A program made the translations under genes and the position numbers. Shown here in pieces: positions 36,769 through 45,723 of a DNA stretch of 64,000 nt. Position 1 is the stretch's first letter; each line of letters opens with the position of its first letter. The notes beneath the pieces were generated by a model. That model searched no databases. It was not told where the DNA came from and saw nothing but the letters and a program-made list of their open reading frames with translations. The stretch is from Niastella yeongjuensis (lineage in GTDB: Bacteria > Bacteroidota > Bacteroidia > Chitinophagales > Chitinophagaceae): positions 249,004 through 313,003 of the forward strand of contig NZ_FOCZ01000006.1 in assembly GCF_900110245.1 (NCBI RefSeq). The letters run 5' to 3'.

Positions 36769-36785
36769 TTTTTTATGGCTATTGA

Positions 36786-38003
36786 TCAATTTTTCACAAC
36801 TAGCGTACGGCCTTTCAGTTCAAACCTAACTTCGGAATATTCCAGGATCTTCAACAACTGACTCAAATTCACATTCCGTCCAATCTTCCCGCTGAATTTA
36901 TCTTTGGGTTTTCCATCAGGATAGCTGACTTCTATATCGTACCACCGGGCTACCTGCCGCATCAGTGTGCTGATATCGGCACTTTGAAACAGGAACTCGC
37001 CATTCTTCCAGGCAACCACTTCTTCCATCGATGCATTTTCTTTTACCTGTATGTTATTTTGGTTCCTGTTTATCTGTGCCTGTTGGCCCGGTTTTAAAAT
37101 GGCGGTTGATTGTTCTTTGGCGATCTTTACTTTCCCCTCCAGCAAGGTGGTTTTTATGGCAGCCTCATCATCATACGCATTGATATTAAAATGGGTTCCC
37201 AATACTTCCACCTCTGCCGGTCTTTTTTCGCCGGTAGCTGATTGTATTGTTACCTTAAACGGCTTGTGGGCATCTTTCGCAACTTCAAAATATCCTTCCC
37301 CGGTGATTGCAACTCTGCGTTCCTTACCAGCAAAGGCAGTGGGATATGTAATGGAAGAAGAGGCATTCAACCATACCCGCGTGCCATCTGGCAACTTTAT
37401 CTGAAACTGTCCGCCTGCTGGTGTAGCGAGCGTATTATATGTTACGGTTGTTGCAGTTGTCGAAGATGAATAGCTCAATGTACCTTCCTGCTTTTCTATC
37501 TGTACAGCGCCCTGCTCGGCTAATAAACCATTATGTGCATTGTCAAGCACAATAGTTTTTCCGTCACTGAGCTTCAATATCGCTTTATTTCCTCCTGGCA
37601 ACACATCATTGATAGTAGTTTGGGCCACCTGCGTGGCAGTGGTTGGCCTGGGTTTGTTTTGCAACCAGAAATATGCTACGGTGGTTAAAACAGCTGCGGT
37701 GGTCACTGCAACGGCCAGGTATCTGTACTTTCTTGTATGGTGTACAGGCAAAGGAATGACCGGTGTAGTTTCAACGGTAGCATTTTCAATTTTTTTCCAT
37801 ACAGCTTCCCTGGCGCTTTCTGCTTCATAATAAGTGATCAGTTCCTGGCGCAGCGTTTCATCGTGCGTCAGCTGTTGTAACAGATCACGGTTGATTTGAC
37901 TTTCACCAGCCCATTGTTCCAGTTCAATCGTTTCCTCAACAGTCAGCTCTCCACGCCACTGTTTAATGATAAGGGATGCAATTCTTTTAACTACTAAATT
38001 CAT
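36786..38003 (-). CDS. FecR-family sigma regulator
   Basis: 405 residues. N-terminal cytoplasmic helices (WRGELTVEETIELEQWAGES), one membrane segment around residues 93-112 (YLAVAVTTAAVLTTVAYFWL), then the FecR domain: IKLPDGTRVWLNASSSITYP, ITGEGYFEVAKDAHKPF, VEVLGTHFNINAYDDEA, GQQAQINR, and the C-terminal STN-like DISTLMRQVARWYDIEVSYP. Between sigma (upstream) and the STN-bearing SusC (downstream). A terminator behind the sigma gene suggests fecR has its own promoter in 38004-38380. Confidence 0.93.
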   Translation of the reverse strand: MNLVVKRIASLIIKQWRGELTVEETIELEQWAGESQINRDLLQQLTHDETLRQELITYYEAESAREAVWKKIENATVETTPVIPLPVHHTRKYRYLAVAVTTAAVLTTVAYFWLQNKPRPTTATQVAQTTINDVLPGGNKAILKLSDGKTIVLDNAHNGLLAEQGAVQIEKQEGTLSYSSSTTATTVTYNTLATPAGGQFQIKLPDGTRVWLNASSSITYPTAFAGKERRVAITGEGYFEVAKDAHKPFKVTIQSATGEKRPAEVEVLGTHFNINAYDDEAAIKTTLLEGKVKIAKEQSTAILKPGQQAQINRNQNNIQVKENASMEEVVAWKNGEFLFQSADISTLMRQVARWYDIEVSYPDGKPKDKFSGKIGRNVNLSQLLKILEYSEVRFELKGRTLVVKN

Positions 38004-38447
38004 TTCAATGGTTTAAATAATAGCCTGCCTTCCCAATGAAATCAGGCGTATCAGTTTCTTAATGTTGCAAGCAAATGGTGTAATGGCAATCGTAGTGTAG
38101 GAAAAGGTTAATCTATACACTTTCAGGATCAAGGTTGGAATCTGCGATGAATGTGTATGTAACCTAGAAACGATGGACTGTGAATTTGTACCAAAGTATT
38201 TTTTAGAAAATCCTCGAGATAACAATTCGGTAATATTGAATTGATTGTCAGGGCACTCGATGTTTAATAATTATCAATTTACACCGGTTTTATCCTTGTT
38301 TCTATTGATGAATATCAAAAGGGTTCACCAATTTATTAAGGAATATCAATAAAAGAAAAGTTTCATCATTTCCACTGGTACAAAAAAAAGTATCGATCGT
38401 ATTACGTCGATACCCTTTACAATTTTATCCATTTATTTAAGACCCCT
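38004..38447 (-). other. 444-bp gap between sigma and fecR, with terminator
   Basis: Contains the hairpin at 38382-38418 and probably the fecR promoter. No -33/-7 pair is clear and no gene is credible. Confidence 0.5.
38382..38418 (-). terminator. Terminator of the sigma gene
   Basis: GTATCGA (38390-38396) pairs with TCGATAC (38407-38413), with CGT/ACG inside. On - the outer stem is extended by two G·U and three A-U pairs, ending in TTTTTTTT. Confidence 0.85.
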
Positions 38448-39035
38448 TCAGGAAATCATCATCAAAATAAACAACACAAACAATTCCATATTGTAATTCT
38501 CCAGCGCCAGCCTTAAGATCTTAATAGCACGGGCCTTTTGATTACGAACTGTTTGCTCGGTGAGGGATAACTGTTCTGCGATAGCTGCATTCTTCTTGCC
38601 TTCGAGCCAGGCCATTTTGAAGATGCGTTTGCATTGGGGGGGAAGGTTCTCGATTTCGCTGTGCAATTGTTTCAGAACCGCCGTTTTTATCTCGTCATTG
38701 AAAACAGGTGTAGTGTCTACTTGTTCCGTTAAAGTATATCCGAATGCCTGTTTGTTCACCGTTTGCCGTTGGCGGTAACGCAAATAATCCATACAGGCAT
38801 TGCGGGCGGTAATATATAAGAAGGCCTTTATGTTCTCTTCGGTATTGAAATTGGCATGCAGTTTCCACAGCTTCACAAACGTTTCGGCGGTGATATCCTG
38901 CGCTTCTTCCCTATCCTCGATCAACTTTTTAATGAAGCTGTATAACCGGCTGTAGTGCATATTATACACCGCTGCAAAGGCTTCTTTGCTGCCCTGCTGA
39001 AAACCAACAATAATGTGGTAACCCGGAGTCTTCAT
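38448..39035 (-). CDS. ECF sigma factor, Bacteroidota SusC/FecR-linked type
   Basis: 195 residues. Region 2 (GSKEAFAAVYNMHYSRLYSF, DREEAQDITAETFVKLWKL, AFLYITARNACMDYLRYRQR); region 4 (LPPQCKRIFKMAWLEGKKNAAIAEQLSLTEQTVRNQKARAIK). The last ~12 residues are strongly hydrophobic (LFVLFILMMIS), as in the sigma factor at 57743, which may hold it at the membrane near FecR. Paired with FecR at 36786 and SusC at 33215. Confidence 0.93.
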   Translation of the reverse strand: MKTPGYHIIVGFQQGSKEAFAAVYNMHYSRLYSFIKKLIEDREEAQDITAETFVKLWKLHANFNTEENIKAFLYITARNACMDYLRYRQRQTVNKQAFGYTLTEQVDTTPVFNDEIKTAVLKQLHSEIENLPPQCKRIFKMAWLEGKKNAAIAEQLSLTEQTVRNQKARAIKILRLALENYNMELFVLFILMMIS

Positions 39036-39356
39036 GAACCAGTTCCGTTGAGAGTGGTTAGTTATTATTTACTGACAAACAATTGGGATAAGTTCTAAAT
39101 CGTAGTAGTTGTTAATGGTAGCTATACAAGGCAAGGTTTGACGTGGTAAAAATAATCAAATTTAATATTGGCTTGTTTAAATAATTATTAACGCAGTAGT
39201 AGAACCGGTGCTCCCATATGTTATATACATTTTACAACATAACTATCCCTTTGTTATAGAATATCTATTAAAGCCATTTCTCCTTTAATGACCAATCATT
39301 AAACGAGCAGATTTATTGAAAAAATGTAAAACCAGCAGTAACAGATGTGAATAATT
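39036..39356 (-). other. Promoter region of the ECF sigma gene
   Basis: 321 bp without a gene. TAAATTTG on - (39157-39164) matches the -7 consensus exactly, 122 bp before the sigma start, but the -33 element is weak. TATGTTATA...TAACATA near 39218-39243 forms an AT-rich inverted repeat. Confidence 0.4.
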
Positions 39357-39824
39357 CTACTTCAACAATCCCTGTAATTTTGGGGCAGCCGGCATATTGG
39401 CAAACCAGCAACTGCCTAAAACCATTCCCGCCTGTTCAAAATAGGAATCATGTCGTGTGGGGCTGGCCGGTATTTGGCATACTGCCAGCGGCTCTTGTTT
39501 GTTGTGCTGATGGATGATTAATTTGGGCTGGTTATTATCTACAATATGGTAGTCAAAGATCTGCTTATTGATCTCCAGCCGGCCGGTATTGTTGTGGTTG
39601 TGGTGGGCAAACTTTCCCTGGTCAACACCGTACACATTTTTAAAGATAATCCGGCTGGCATTGCCATTTGATTCCATAAAGAATACCAAACGCTCTTCTT
39701 CATACGAAATCCGTACAGATTGCTGTTCCGGACTATATTTCATTACGGCTAATACCACTTCGTCATTCACCAAATGATATTCCTTGATCCCGGTTGAGGC
39801 GTTACTAATCAGGGTCCACTTCAT
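39357..39824 (-). CDS. Hypothetical protein
   Basis: 155 residues, family not recognised. No signal peptide. A beta-rich pattern (EYHLVNDEVVLAVMKYSPEQ, VRISYEEERLVFFMESNG) and a His/Asn-rich turn (FAHHNHNNTGRLEI) suggest a small cytoplasmic beta-sandwich. Stands alone, facing the lysine-rich gene at 40018 across a shared 193-bp promoter region. Confidence 0.65.
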   Translation of the reverse strand: MKWTLISNASTGIKEYHLVNDEVVLAVMKYSPEQQSVRISYEEERLVFFMESNGNASRIIFKNVYGVDQGKFAHHNHNNTGRLEINKQIFDYHIVDNNQPKLIIHQHNKQEPLAVCQIPASPTRHDSYFEQAGMVLGSCWFANMPAAPKLQGLLK

Positions 39825-39961
39825 GCAGTTAATTTAGATGGTCAAAATCGCCGCAAGGTAACTTTTACCGGGGCAGCACTATATTAAATCACTGTTACCA
39901 AATTTAAATCATATAATAATTATTCGGTACCGGTATTCGATTTTTGGTCAAAAACTTAACA

Positions 39962-39990
39962 TTGGGAATATTACCGTTTTGTTATCTTTA
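39962..39990 (+). promoter_or_regulatory. Promoter of the lysine-rich protein gene
   Basis: TTG (39962-39964), 18-bp spacer, TATCTTTA (39983-39990), 27 bp before the ATG at 40018. The AAAAACTTAACATTGG block (39950-39965) is identical to that at 19853-19868. Confidence 0.65.
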
Positions 39991-40017
39991 TATTAAGTCT
40001 TTAAAAACTATTCTTTC

Positions 40018-40275
40018 ATGAGCACAACAAAAAAACAGCCCGAATCAGGGAAAGTATCGAAGAAAAAACTTTCTAAAGTTGTATTGGAAAAATTGAGCAG
40101 CAGCCTGACCGATTATCACATAAAAGATAAGAAGCTCGAAAACCGGTTAGAAAAGGTTAGTAAGCTGCTGGCCGGTGATATTAAGAAAGGCCTTAAAAAA
40201 GAAACACCTAAAAAAGACAAGTCAACCCGTCGTAAAAAGGCACAAAAGAAGGAAAAGATAGCTGTTCCTCAATAA
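40018..40275 (+). CDS. Small lysine-rich basic protein
   Basis: 85 residues, about one third Lys. An N-terminal basic stretch, a central amphipathic region (LSKVVLEKLSSSLTDYHIKD, LENRLEKVSKLLAGDIKKGL) that could pair as helices, then a second basic tail (TPKKDKSTRRKKAQKKEK). Likely a nucleoid-associated or RNA-binding protein. Its stop lies 1 bp from the convergent stop of the FAD oxidoreductase gene. Confidence 0.7.
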   Translation: MSTTKKQPESGKVSKKKLSKVVLEKLSSSLTDYHIKDKKLENRLEKVSKLLAGDIKKGLKKETPKKDKSTRRKKAQKKEKIAVPQ

Positions 40276-40276
40276 C

Positions 40277-41404
40277 TTACAAACCAGCTATTATTTCTTC
40301 CGCCAGTCCGAATGAGAGGGTCATTCCGGCCCCTCCCAGCCCATTAAAAATATAAACCCCAGGCTCGGGCGATTCAAACAGATGGCTTTCTCCATTGGTG
40401 AGTTTTGCATACACCCCATTCCAGGTGGCGGTAATGGTATTGCTTTTAAACCGGGCGAAGGTTTGTAAGTAATCAAGTATCAATTGATTAATATTTGCCT
40501 TATCAAACGGATCGGGCGATAACCCGTATTCATGGGAATCTCCTACCGTTAGTTCATACCGGCTGTTTTGCGATACCATTACATGCACTCCCCATCGTAC
40601 GTGCTCTGGCAATTCCTGTTCGTACTGGCGACGCAATAATAACAAAGAAGACGCCCTGGCAAAACTTTTATAATGGATCAATGATAACCCGCCACATAAT
40701 GAAGGGCCAATCTCCCATTTATCTGGCTGGGCCGCAAATCGCATCATCTGCAATTTGCACCGCGTAATGGGCATTTTCCCAAACACCTCCGGGTACAGGG
40801 TTTCAAAATCAGCGCCGCTGCATACAAAGATCAGGTCGGCGCTGTATTGCTCGTTTATCCCAACATACACGCCGTTGTCCGCAATATAACTAACACATTT
40901 GCCCCATTTGAATTCAATGCCATGCCGCTCCTGTAAATAAGAGGGTAGCCAGGCAATGGCTTCCCGGGGATCAACAATGGCTTCGTCGCTACTGAACAAA
41001 CTACCCATTAATTGTTGCGGCACCACTGCGGGTGATCTTTCCAGCACCTGTTCGGGGGATAACAGGGTTACCGGTCTTTCTGTTTTGAACAATTCATACA
41101 ACTCTTGTAACACCACCCATTCCTGTTGATTATAGGCCAGGTGCAGGCTACCGGTCTGATCACAATTAAATACACCGGTATTACTGATCTCCTGCCAGAT
41201 GTTCCGGCTGCGAACAGCCCGCTCGTACCACTTCCCTTCCGGCTGCCCAATAGGCCAAATCATTCCAAAATTTCGTATAGAAGCGCCGGTTGCCTGTTGA
41301 TTGCGTTCCAAAACGGTCACCGCATAACCTTTTATAGCCAGCGCACGCGCCATTGCCAGTCCTGTTATTCCTGCGCCAATTACAATTGCTGATGGTTTTA
41401 CCAT
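40277..41404 (-). CDS. FAD-dependent oxidoreductase of the phosphonate-linked (TIGR03364) type
   Basis: 375 residues from the ATG at 41404 (MVKPSAIVIG); the frame stays open for 37 residues upstream, but the family starts here. Dinucleotide motif VIGAGITGLAMARAL, then VTVLERNQQATGASIRNFGM, and C-terminal GVYIFNGLGGAGMTLSFGLA. DadA-like fold. Family members sit in phosphonate gene sets, and relatives are reported to oxidise 2-aminoethylphosphonate or its N-methyl form to phosphonoacetaldehyde; assigning that reaction here is inference. Last gene of the phosphonate operon, 10 bp after the transporter. Confidence 0.82.
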   Translation of the reverse strand: MVKPSAIVIGAGITGLAMARALAIKGYAVTVLERNQQATGASIRNFGMIWPIGQPEGKWYERAVRSRNIWQEISNTGVFNCDQTGSLHLAYNQQEWVVLQELYELFKTERPVTLLSPEQVLERSPAVVPQQLMGSLFSSDEAIVDPREAIAWLPSYLQERHGIEFKWGKCVSYIADNGVYVGINEQYSADLIFVCSGADFETLYPEVFGKMPITRCKLQMMRFAAQPDKWEIGPSLCGGLSLIHYKSFARASSLLLLRRQYEQELPEHVRWGVHVMVSQNSRYELTVGDSHEYGLSPDPFDKANINQLILDYLQTFARFKSNTITATWNGVYAKLTNGESHLFESPEPGVYIFNGLGGAGMTLSFGLAEEIIAGL

Positions 41405-41414
41405 GAGTTGGTTT

Positions 41415-42698
41415 TTACAGTTGTGCAATCCTGTTTTTATCTTTATCCCTTTGGGTAAAATACAGCCAGGAATAAACGGTACCCGATAATCCAGCCATAG
41501 AAAAAATAACCACACATATGGGATAGAATTGCGTCCAGGTTAATTGCAAATGCAATACTTCTTTTGATAACATCACTGCTGAACTGCCCAGGTAACCCCA
41601 GGCGTCTACCACATAGATCAGAAATCCCACATTACCTGCTACTTTAAAAGCCGCAATCAGCCGTTCAAAAAATATACAATTAAAGGGAATGTATCCCATA
41701 TACAAACCCAGTCCGGCCAGTTGCATCCACAACAAGCCATTAAGCATTCCTGTTATAAACAAGGCCGATGAAATACCAGCCAGTAAAAAACCTATGATCA
41801 CTACTACGTGAACCAGTTTTAATGCGCGGATATTGCTGCGGACAAATACAAGCAGGCTCATTACCAGTAGTATCACCAGGGAAATAGTTGTTTCTGTTTG
41901 GGTGAAGATGGCGGGTTTTGATCCATAACCCAGTTCGCTGAAAATATTCACCATAAAATTGTCCCTTACATCCCGCATAATAGTCAGGAACAAATAGGCC
42001 AGGGTTACGGCTACAACCCCACTGCCAAATTGAACAAAGAACGCACGGCGTTCCTTACGCGTCATGGGTTGCCGCCTGGTTCTTTCCTGTACATCGCTTT
42101 CATCGGGCGCAGGTGTTCTTTCCAACAAATAAAAAAGACCAATCAGGGGTACTACAAACAAAAGTCCTGTTACAAATGCCAGCCATTGTTCGGGCACGTA
42201 CCAGTCGTCACGCACCCACAGGGCTACCGAACGGGTAAAACCGCCGGCAAAAATGAAACTCACCGCCATTACGGCCCCTATAAAATCGGTGGCCCGCCTG
42301 CCTTCTACATAACTGAAAACAATGCCCCACATAAAGCCCAGCATAAAGCCATTTACAAACAAACAAAGCATGCCCCATGGAGCGGGCACCAGGCCAAAAA
42401 CACCCAAACTCAGCCAGGCTGTTCCTATTAACAGGGCGCTTGTTTTCCAGCGCCCATAGCGTTTTAGTTCGGCTATGAACCGGATGCCAAAAAATTTACT
42501 CAGCATATATCCCAGGCCCTGGCTTATAATGAGCAGGGTCTGGTATTTTATACCGGCAAAACTCAGGTCATTGAAGGTGGCTACGGTAAATGGCTTTCGG
42601 TACGCATACACCGAAGTATACGCCAGAAACGCCACAACAGCCATCAGCACGGAAGTGCTGACCTGCTTTTTTGTATAAACTGGTGATAGCGTGATCAT
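41415..42698 (-). CDS. DUF5690 family (MFS-like) transporter
   Basis: 427 residues with about 12 hydrophobic segments. Opens STSVLMAVVAFLAYTSVYAY then RKPF, typical of MFS/GlpT-like organophosphate transporters; central cytoplasmic loop (RTPAPDESDVQERTRRQPMT). Probably moves a phosphonate or its product across the inner membrane. Two bases separate it from the HAD gene upstream. Confidence 0.82.
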   Translation of the reverse strand: MITLSPVYTKKQVSTSVLMAVVAFLAYTSVYAYRKPFTVATFNDLSFAGIKYQTLLIISQGLGYMLSKFFGIRFIAELKRYGRWKTSALLIGTAWLSLGVFGLVPAPWGMLCLFVNGFMLGFMWGIVFSYVEGRRATDFIGAVMAVSFIFAGGFTRSVALWVRDDWYVPEQWLAFVTGLLFVVPLIGLFYLLERTPAPDESDVQERTRRQPMTRKERRAFFVQFGSGVVAVTLAYLFLTIMRDVRDNFMVNIFSELGYGSKPAIFTQTETTISLVILLVMSLLVFVRSNIRALKLVHVVVIIGFLLAGISSALFITGMLNGLLWMQLAGLGLYMGYIPFNCIFFERLIAAFKVAGNVGFLIYVVDAWGYLGSSAVMLSKEVLHLQLTWTQFYPICVVIFSMAGLSGTVYSWLYFTQRDKDKNRIAQL

Positions 42699-42700
42699 TT

Positions 42701-43363
42701 TTATAATAATGCGGGTAATTCAGCCAGACTATCGATAATATGATCTGGCTTGTACAACTCCAATTCCGGGCGGGTATAAGCCCCGGTAGTAACACTTATA
42801 ACCAAACCGCAACCTGCGTTTCGCCCTTCTTCCACGTCTACCCTGGTATCTCCTACTTTTACCACCGCTTTGCTTTCTGTTATATGCAGTTGCTGCATGA
42901 TGGCTTGCAGCATATATGGATGCGGGCGTCCTTCAGGCACTTCATCACTACAGATCACCACATCTATTATATCGGGTGTATTCCATTGCAGGCGTTTCAA
43001 TACAGCATTGGTCACAGACCGCGTAAAACCGGTATTGAGGGCTATTTTTATACCCTGTTGTTTCAACTGCTGAAAAGTTTCCGCTGCGTATGGCAGGGGT
43101 TCCAGATCAGGAGCGCTTTTATACAGCTCGAGTATATTACGGATAAACGCTTCATGGATCTGTGCTATCAATTCCTCATTGCTGTCATCGGGTACCAGCA
43201 TTTTAATAGCGTCTACCTTTCTGAATCCCATTACATGATTAACCGCATCAGCCGGTATATCCATATTGAATTCCCCGAAGGCATCGATAAACGCCCTGGC
43301 CACAAGACCAGTATCCCTTACGGTAGTACCAGCAATATCAAAGACTACTAATTGTATATTCAT
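42701..43363 (-). CDS. PhnX-like phosphonatase-type HAD hydrolase
   Basis: 220 residues from MNIQLVVFDIAGTTV (ATG 43363; an ATG at 43384 adds seven residues). Nucleophile Asp9 in FDIAGTTV; cap MGFRKVDAIKML with Lys49 where true phosphonoacetaldehyde hydrolase has its Schiff-base Lys (MGxxKxxH, but Ala replaces that His); NTGFTRS; GRPHPYM; VGDTRVDVEEGRNAGC. Probably cleaves the C-P bond of phosphonoacetaldehyde or a close relative. An alignment is needed to confirm the Lys. Confidence 0.84.
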   Translation of the reverse strand: MNIQLVVFDIAGTTVRDTGLVARAFIDAFGEFNMDIPADAVNHVMGFRKVDAIKMLVPDDSNEELIAQIHEAFIRNILELYKSAPDLEPLPYAAETFQQLKQQGIKIALNTGFTRSVTNAVLKRLQWNTPDIIDVVICSDEVPEGRPHPYMLQAIMQQLHITESKAVVKVGDTRVDVEEGRNAGCGLVISVTTGAYTRPELELYKPDHIIDSLAELPALL

Positions 43364-43389
43364 ATTTCTTAAATAATGATGCATATGTT

Positions 43390-43962
43390 TTATACAGTGA
43401 TCAAATGCCGTACAATCATCTCCCTGTACCTATCCAATTCCCCCACCTGCAGAAACTCCACCTTCGCTACATCATCCCAATGCCGCATTTGTACTATGAG
43501 ATGAAAAAGCGGATGTTGTTCAAAGGCGAAGGCTTCATCTGTAAGCATGGGACCACCCTGGTATTCCAGTGTTTTCTTACTGGCTTCCGATAACTGTTCA
43601 AAATACAGCGGATCTTTCCAGGTGAGGTACCGTTTGGCTTCTACATGCGATTCAACCAACCGGGACAATCTTTTCGAAAAACCTTTCTCCCTTAAAAAAT
43701 CAGCCCCTATTGCTTCATGGTCTTTGATGCCCCAGCCACCCATGGCATTGTGCTCCTGTGCAGCTACGCATATATGTCCTATGTCGTGCAGAAAGGCAGC
43801 CAATATTACCTCTTCCTCATAGCCCTCCTTTTCGGCCAACCGTGCAGCCTGTACCATGTGCTCCAGCTGTGTCACTTTCTCTCCGGCATATTCAGATCCG
43901 CCATATTGTTTATACAGCTGAATGATTTCGTTGGCAATATTGGTTGCCTGTATACTGTTCAT
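43390..43962 (-). CDS. PhnZ/TmpB-like HD-domain mixed-valence di-iron oxygenase
   Basis: 190 residues from MNSIQATN (ATG 43962). Matches PhnZ closely: Tyr25 and Glu28 in SEYAGEKVTQLEH (PhnZ Tyr24/Glu27), His35, His59-Asp60 (FLHDIGHI), His82, His106 (ESHVEAK) with Lys110, and HWDD near 161-164. PhnZ cleaves the C-P bond of (R)-1-hydroxy-2-aminoethylphosphonate to glycine and phosphate; TmpB acts on the trimethylated analogue. The usual hydroxylase partner (PhnY/TmpA) is not in this window. First enzyme gene after SusD (76-bp gap). Confidence 0.88.
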   Translation of the reverse strand: MNSIQATNIANEIIQLYKQYGGSEYAGEKVTQLEHMVQAARLAEKEGYEEEVILAAFLHDIGHICVAAQEHNAMGGWGIKDHEAIGADFLREKGFSKRLSRLVESHVEAKRYLTWKDPLYFEQLSEASKKTLEYQGGPMLTDEAFAFEQHPLFHLIVQMRHWDDVAKVEFLQVGELDRYREMIVRHLITV

Positions 43963-44038
43963 ACTGTTGTCTTTTAATAACAAAAACCAGAGACTCAGGA
44001 TTTGAACCCCGAGTCCTGGATCTTTAGCCTTTGTGGTT

Positions 44039-45622
44039 TTATTTTATGATCCACATAACGCCGTTGATATCGTCATTACCGTTGAACTGACTTTGCAATG
44101 CTTTTGTATAATTGGTTGTATTCCCTGCCTTTTCTGGCGCCGGGTATTGAAAGCGCGTGGCTATACGGCCACTATTGCCGGTACCGGGCCCGGTTGTAAA
44201 ATTGGGCACCCCCGTACGGCGATACGTGAAATACGATTCCAAACCTGAATGACGGAACAACGCCAGGTATTTCTGATTTAGGATCTGGGTGATACCAGCT
44301 GTGTTGTTACCGGCGTAAGTAACGGCAGTTTGCGCATAGTAGTTATTGAAGTTTACCGTAATAGCCGCTGTATCATATTTGGCATCTGACCCACCCGGAC
44401 TGCCTGCTTTTATAAAGAGGGCATTGAATTTACCGGTTTCAGGGATGTTATAATAAGCCATGGAAGTTTTAATACCCGCTATATAATAATCTTCAGCAGA
44501 ACCCTTGGCCCCTGCATTGGCCCAGCCCCGCGCAATGCCTTCCGCTATATTGAAACACATTTCTGCATATCCGATCTGGATCGAAGGTTCGCCCAAATAA
44601 GTTTGATAATAATGCCTGCGGTTAATAAGTGAATATTGCCCGCCATTGGCTTTTATATACATCGCACCCAGGTCTTCACCCGGACTGGCTCCCAAAAACG
44701 CACTGTAGCTGGTTGGACTATTACCAGACTTCACCAGGTCTGCAGCCGGCTCTGCGGTTACAAATACCCGTGGGTCCTGTAACTGGGTCAACAATCCTAT
44801 GTAAGTACCAGAGGTGTTATAACGTGATCCATCGAACCCGAAGGTCCCGGGGTTCATTGGGTAATAATTGCCGGGGGCCACATAAACAAACTGCAGGTTA
44901 TCCGAAGCGTCTGTCATTACAGGATACTTCGCATTATCCGAAAGAATGGTGGCAAACTGCTGTTTTACGTTAAGGTCTGCATCGTCGGTTCTTTTGCTTA
45001 AATGCAGCAACAGTCGGATCCGGTACGTATTTACCAGTTTTTGCCATTTTGATAGATCATTACCATAATAGAAATCCCTTTCCAGTGTATTATCATTCAC
45101 TGCTATTAACTGGGCCAGTTCATTATTACAACTGTCAAGCCACAGCAATGATTGCTGGAAGATCTTTTTTTGCGACTCATAGTCAGGGGTAAAATTTGCC
45201 CTGCCCTGTAACGCATTTGTCATAGGCAGATCACCCATGGCCAGGCTCATTTTTGTAAAGAAATAAGCTTTGAAGAATTTAGCCAGCGTTGTGTATGGGT
45301 TCAAAGCTGCGGCACCTCCTTTCATGACTTCCTCTTCCATCTTTACCACATTCTTCAGTGTTGCGTAATAGTCATCACCCGCTCCGAAGTCGTAGCGATT
45401 GTTGCCATAATAATCATAATTACAGCAATAATACTGGCACCAGCGTTCTTTCATGGTGGAAGGGGCGTCGTACATATTGTACAAAATACCGTTCAACAAC
45501 AGCGACGCCTGTACAGTAGCCGGCTTGTTATCGTTTTTGTTCATGTCGTTAAACGACTTCTTGCAAGCAGTAGCAGCCAGTACAGTTGCAAGTAACAAAG
45601 GGATATATAGCGTATATTTCAT
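44039..45622 (-). CDS. SusD-like lipoprotein of the phosphonate locus
   Basis: 527 residues from MKYTLYIPLLLA (ATG 45622). Lipoprotein signal ends LAATAC; KKSFNDMNKNDNKP opening of the SusD-like_2 group; QIGYAEMCFNIAEGIARGW and the C-terminal FRHSGLESYFTYRRTGVPN. Pairs with SusC at 45724. The link to phosphonate enzymes suggests import of a phosphonate-bearing molecule, such as a glycan, lipid headgroup or peptide. Confidence 0.9.
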   Translation of the reverse strand: MKYTLYIPLLLATVLAATACKKSFNDMNKNDNKPATVQASLLLNGILYNMYDAPSTMKERWCQYYCCNYDYYGNNRYDFGAGDDYYATLKNVVKMEEEVMKGGAAALNPYTTLAKFFKAYFFTKMSLAMGDLPMTNALQGRANFTPDYESQKKIFQQSLLWLDSCNNELAQLIAVNDNTLERDFYYGNDLSKWQKLVNTYRIRLLLHLSKRTDDADLNVKQQFATILSDNAKYPVMTDASDNLQFVYVAPGNYYPMNPGTFGFDGSRYNTSGTYIGLLTQLQDPRVFVTAEPAADLVKSGNSPTSYSAFLGASPGEDLGAMYIKANGGQYSLINRRHYYQTYLGEPSIQIGYAEMCFNIAEGIARGWANAGAKGSAEDYYIAGIKTSMAYYNIPETGKFNALFIKAGSPGGSDAKYDTAAITVNFNNYYAQTAVTYAGNNTAGITQILNQKYLALFRHSGLESYFTYRRTGVPNFTTGPGTGNSGRIATRFQYPAPEKAGNTTNYTKALQSQFNGNDDINGVMWIIK

Positions 45623-45648
45623 TATAGTTATGTTTTTATCAAGCAAGG

Positions 45649-45722
45649 GTATGTTTCAGGTTCCACGGTTCAGGTTCCTGGGCTCTCTAAAACCTGTAAC
45701 CTGCAACTTGAAACTTGTAACT
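45649..45722. repeat. Low-complexity spacer between susC and susD
   Basis: GGTTCAGGTTCC-like words followed by AACCTGTAACCTGCAACTTG and ACTTGTAACT; the CAGGTT and AACCTG parts are complementary and could fold. ACTT-type words also fill the leuC-leuD spacer (1201-1230). Confidence 0.55.
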
Positions 45723-45723
45723 A

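Noticed and set aside
42740-43351. 203-codon + frame opposite the HAD hydrolase gene
   Set aside because: Antisense to a gene with intact catalytic motifs; Tyr/His/Cys-rich shadow composition.
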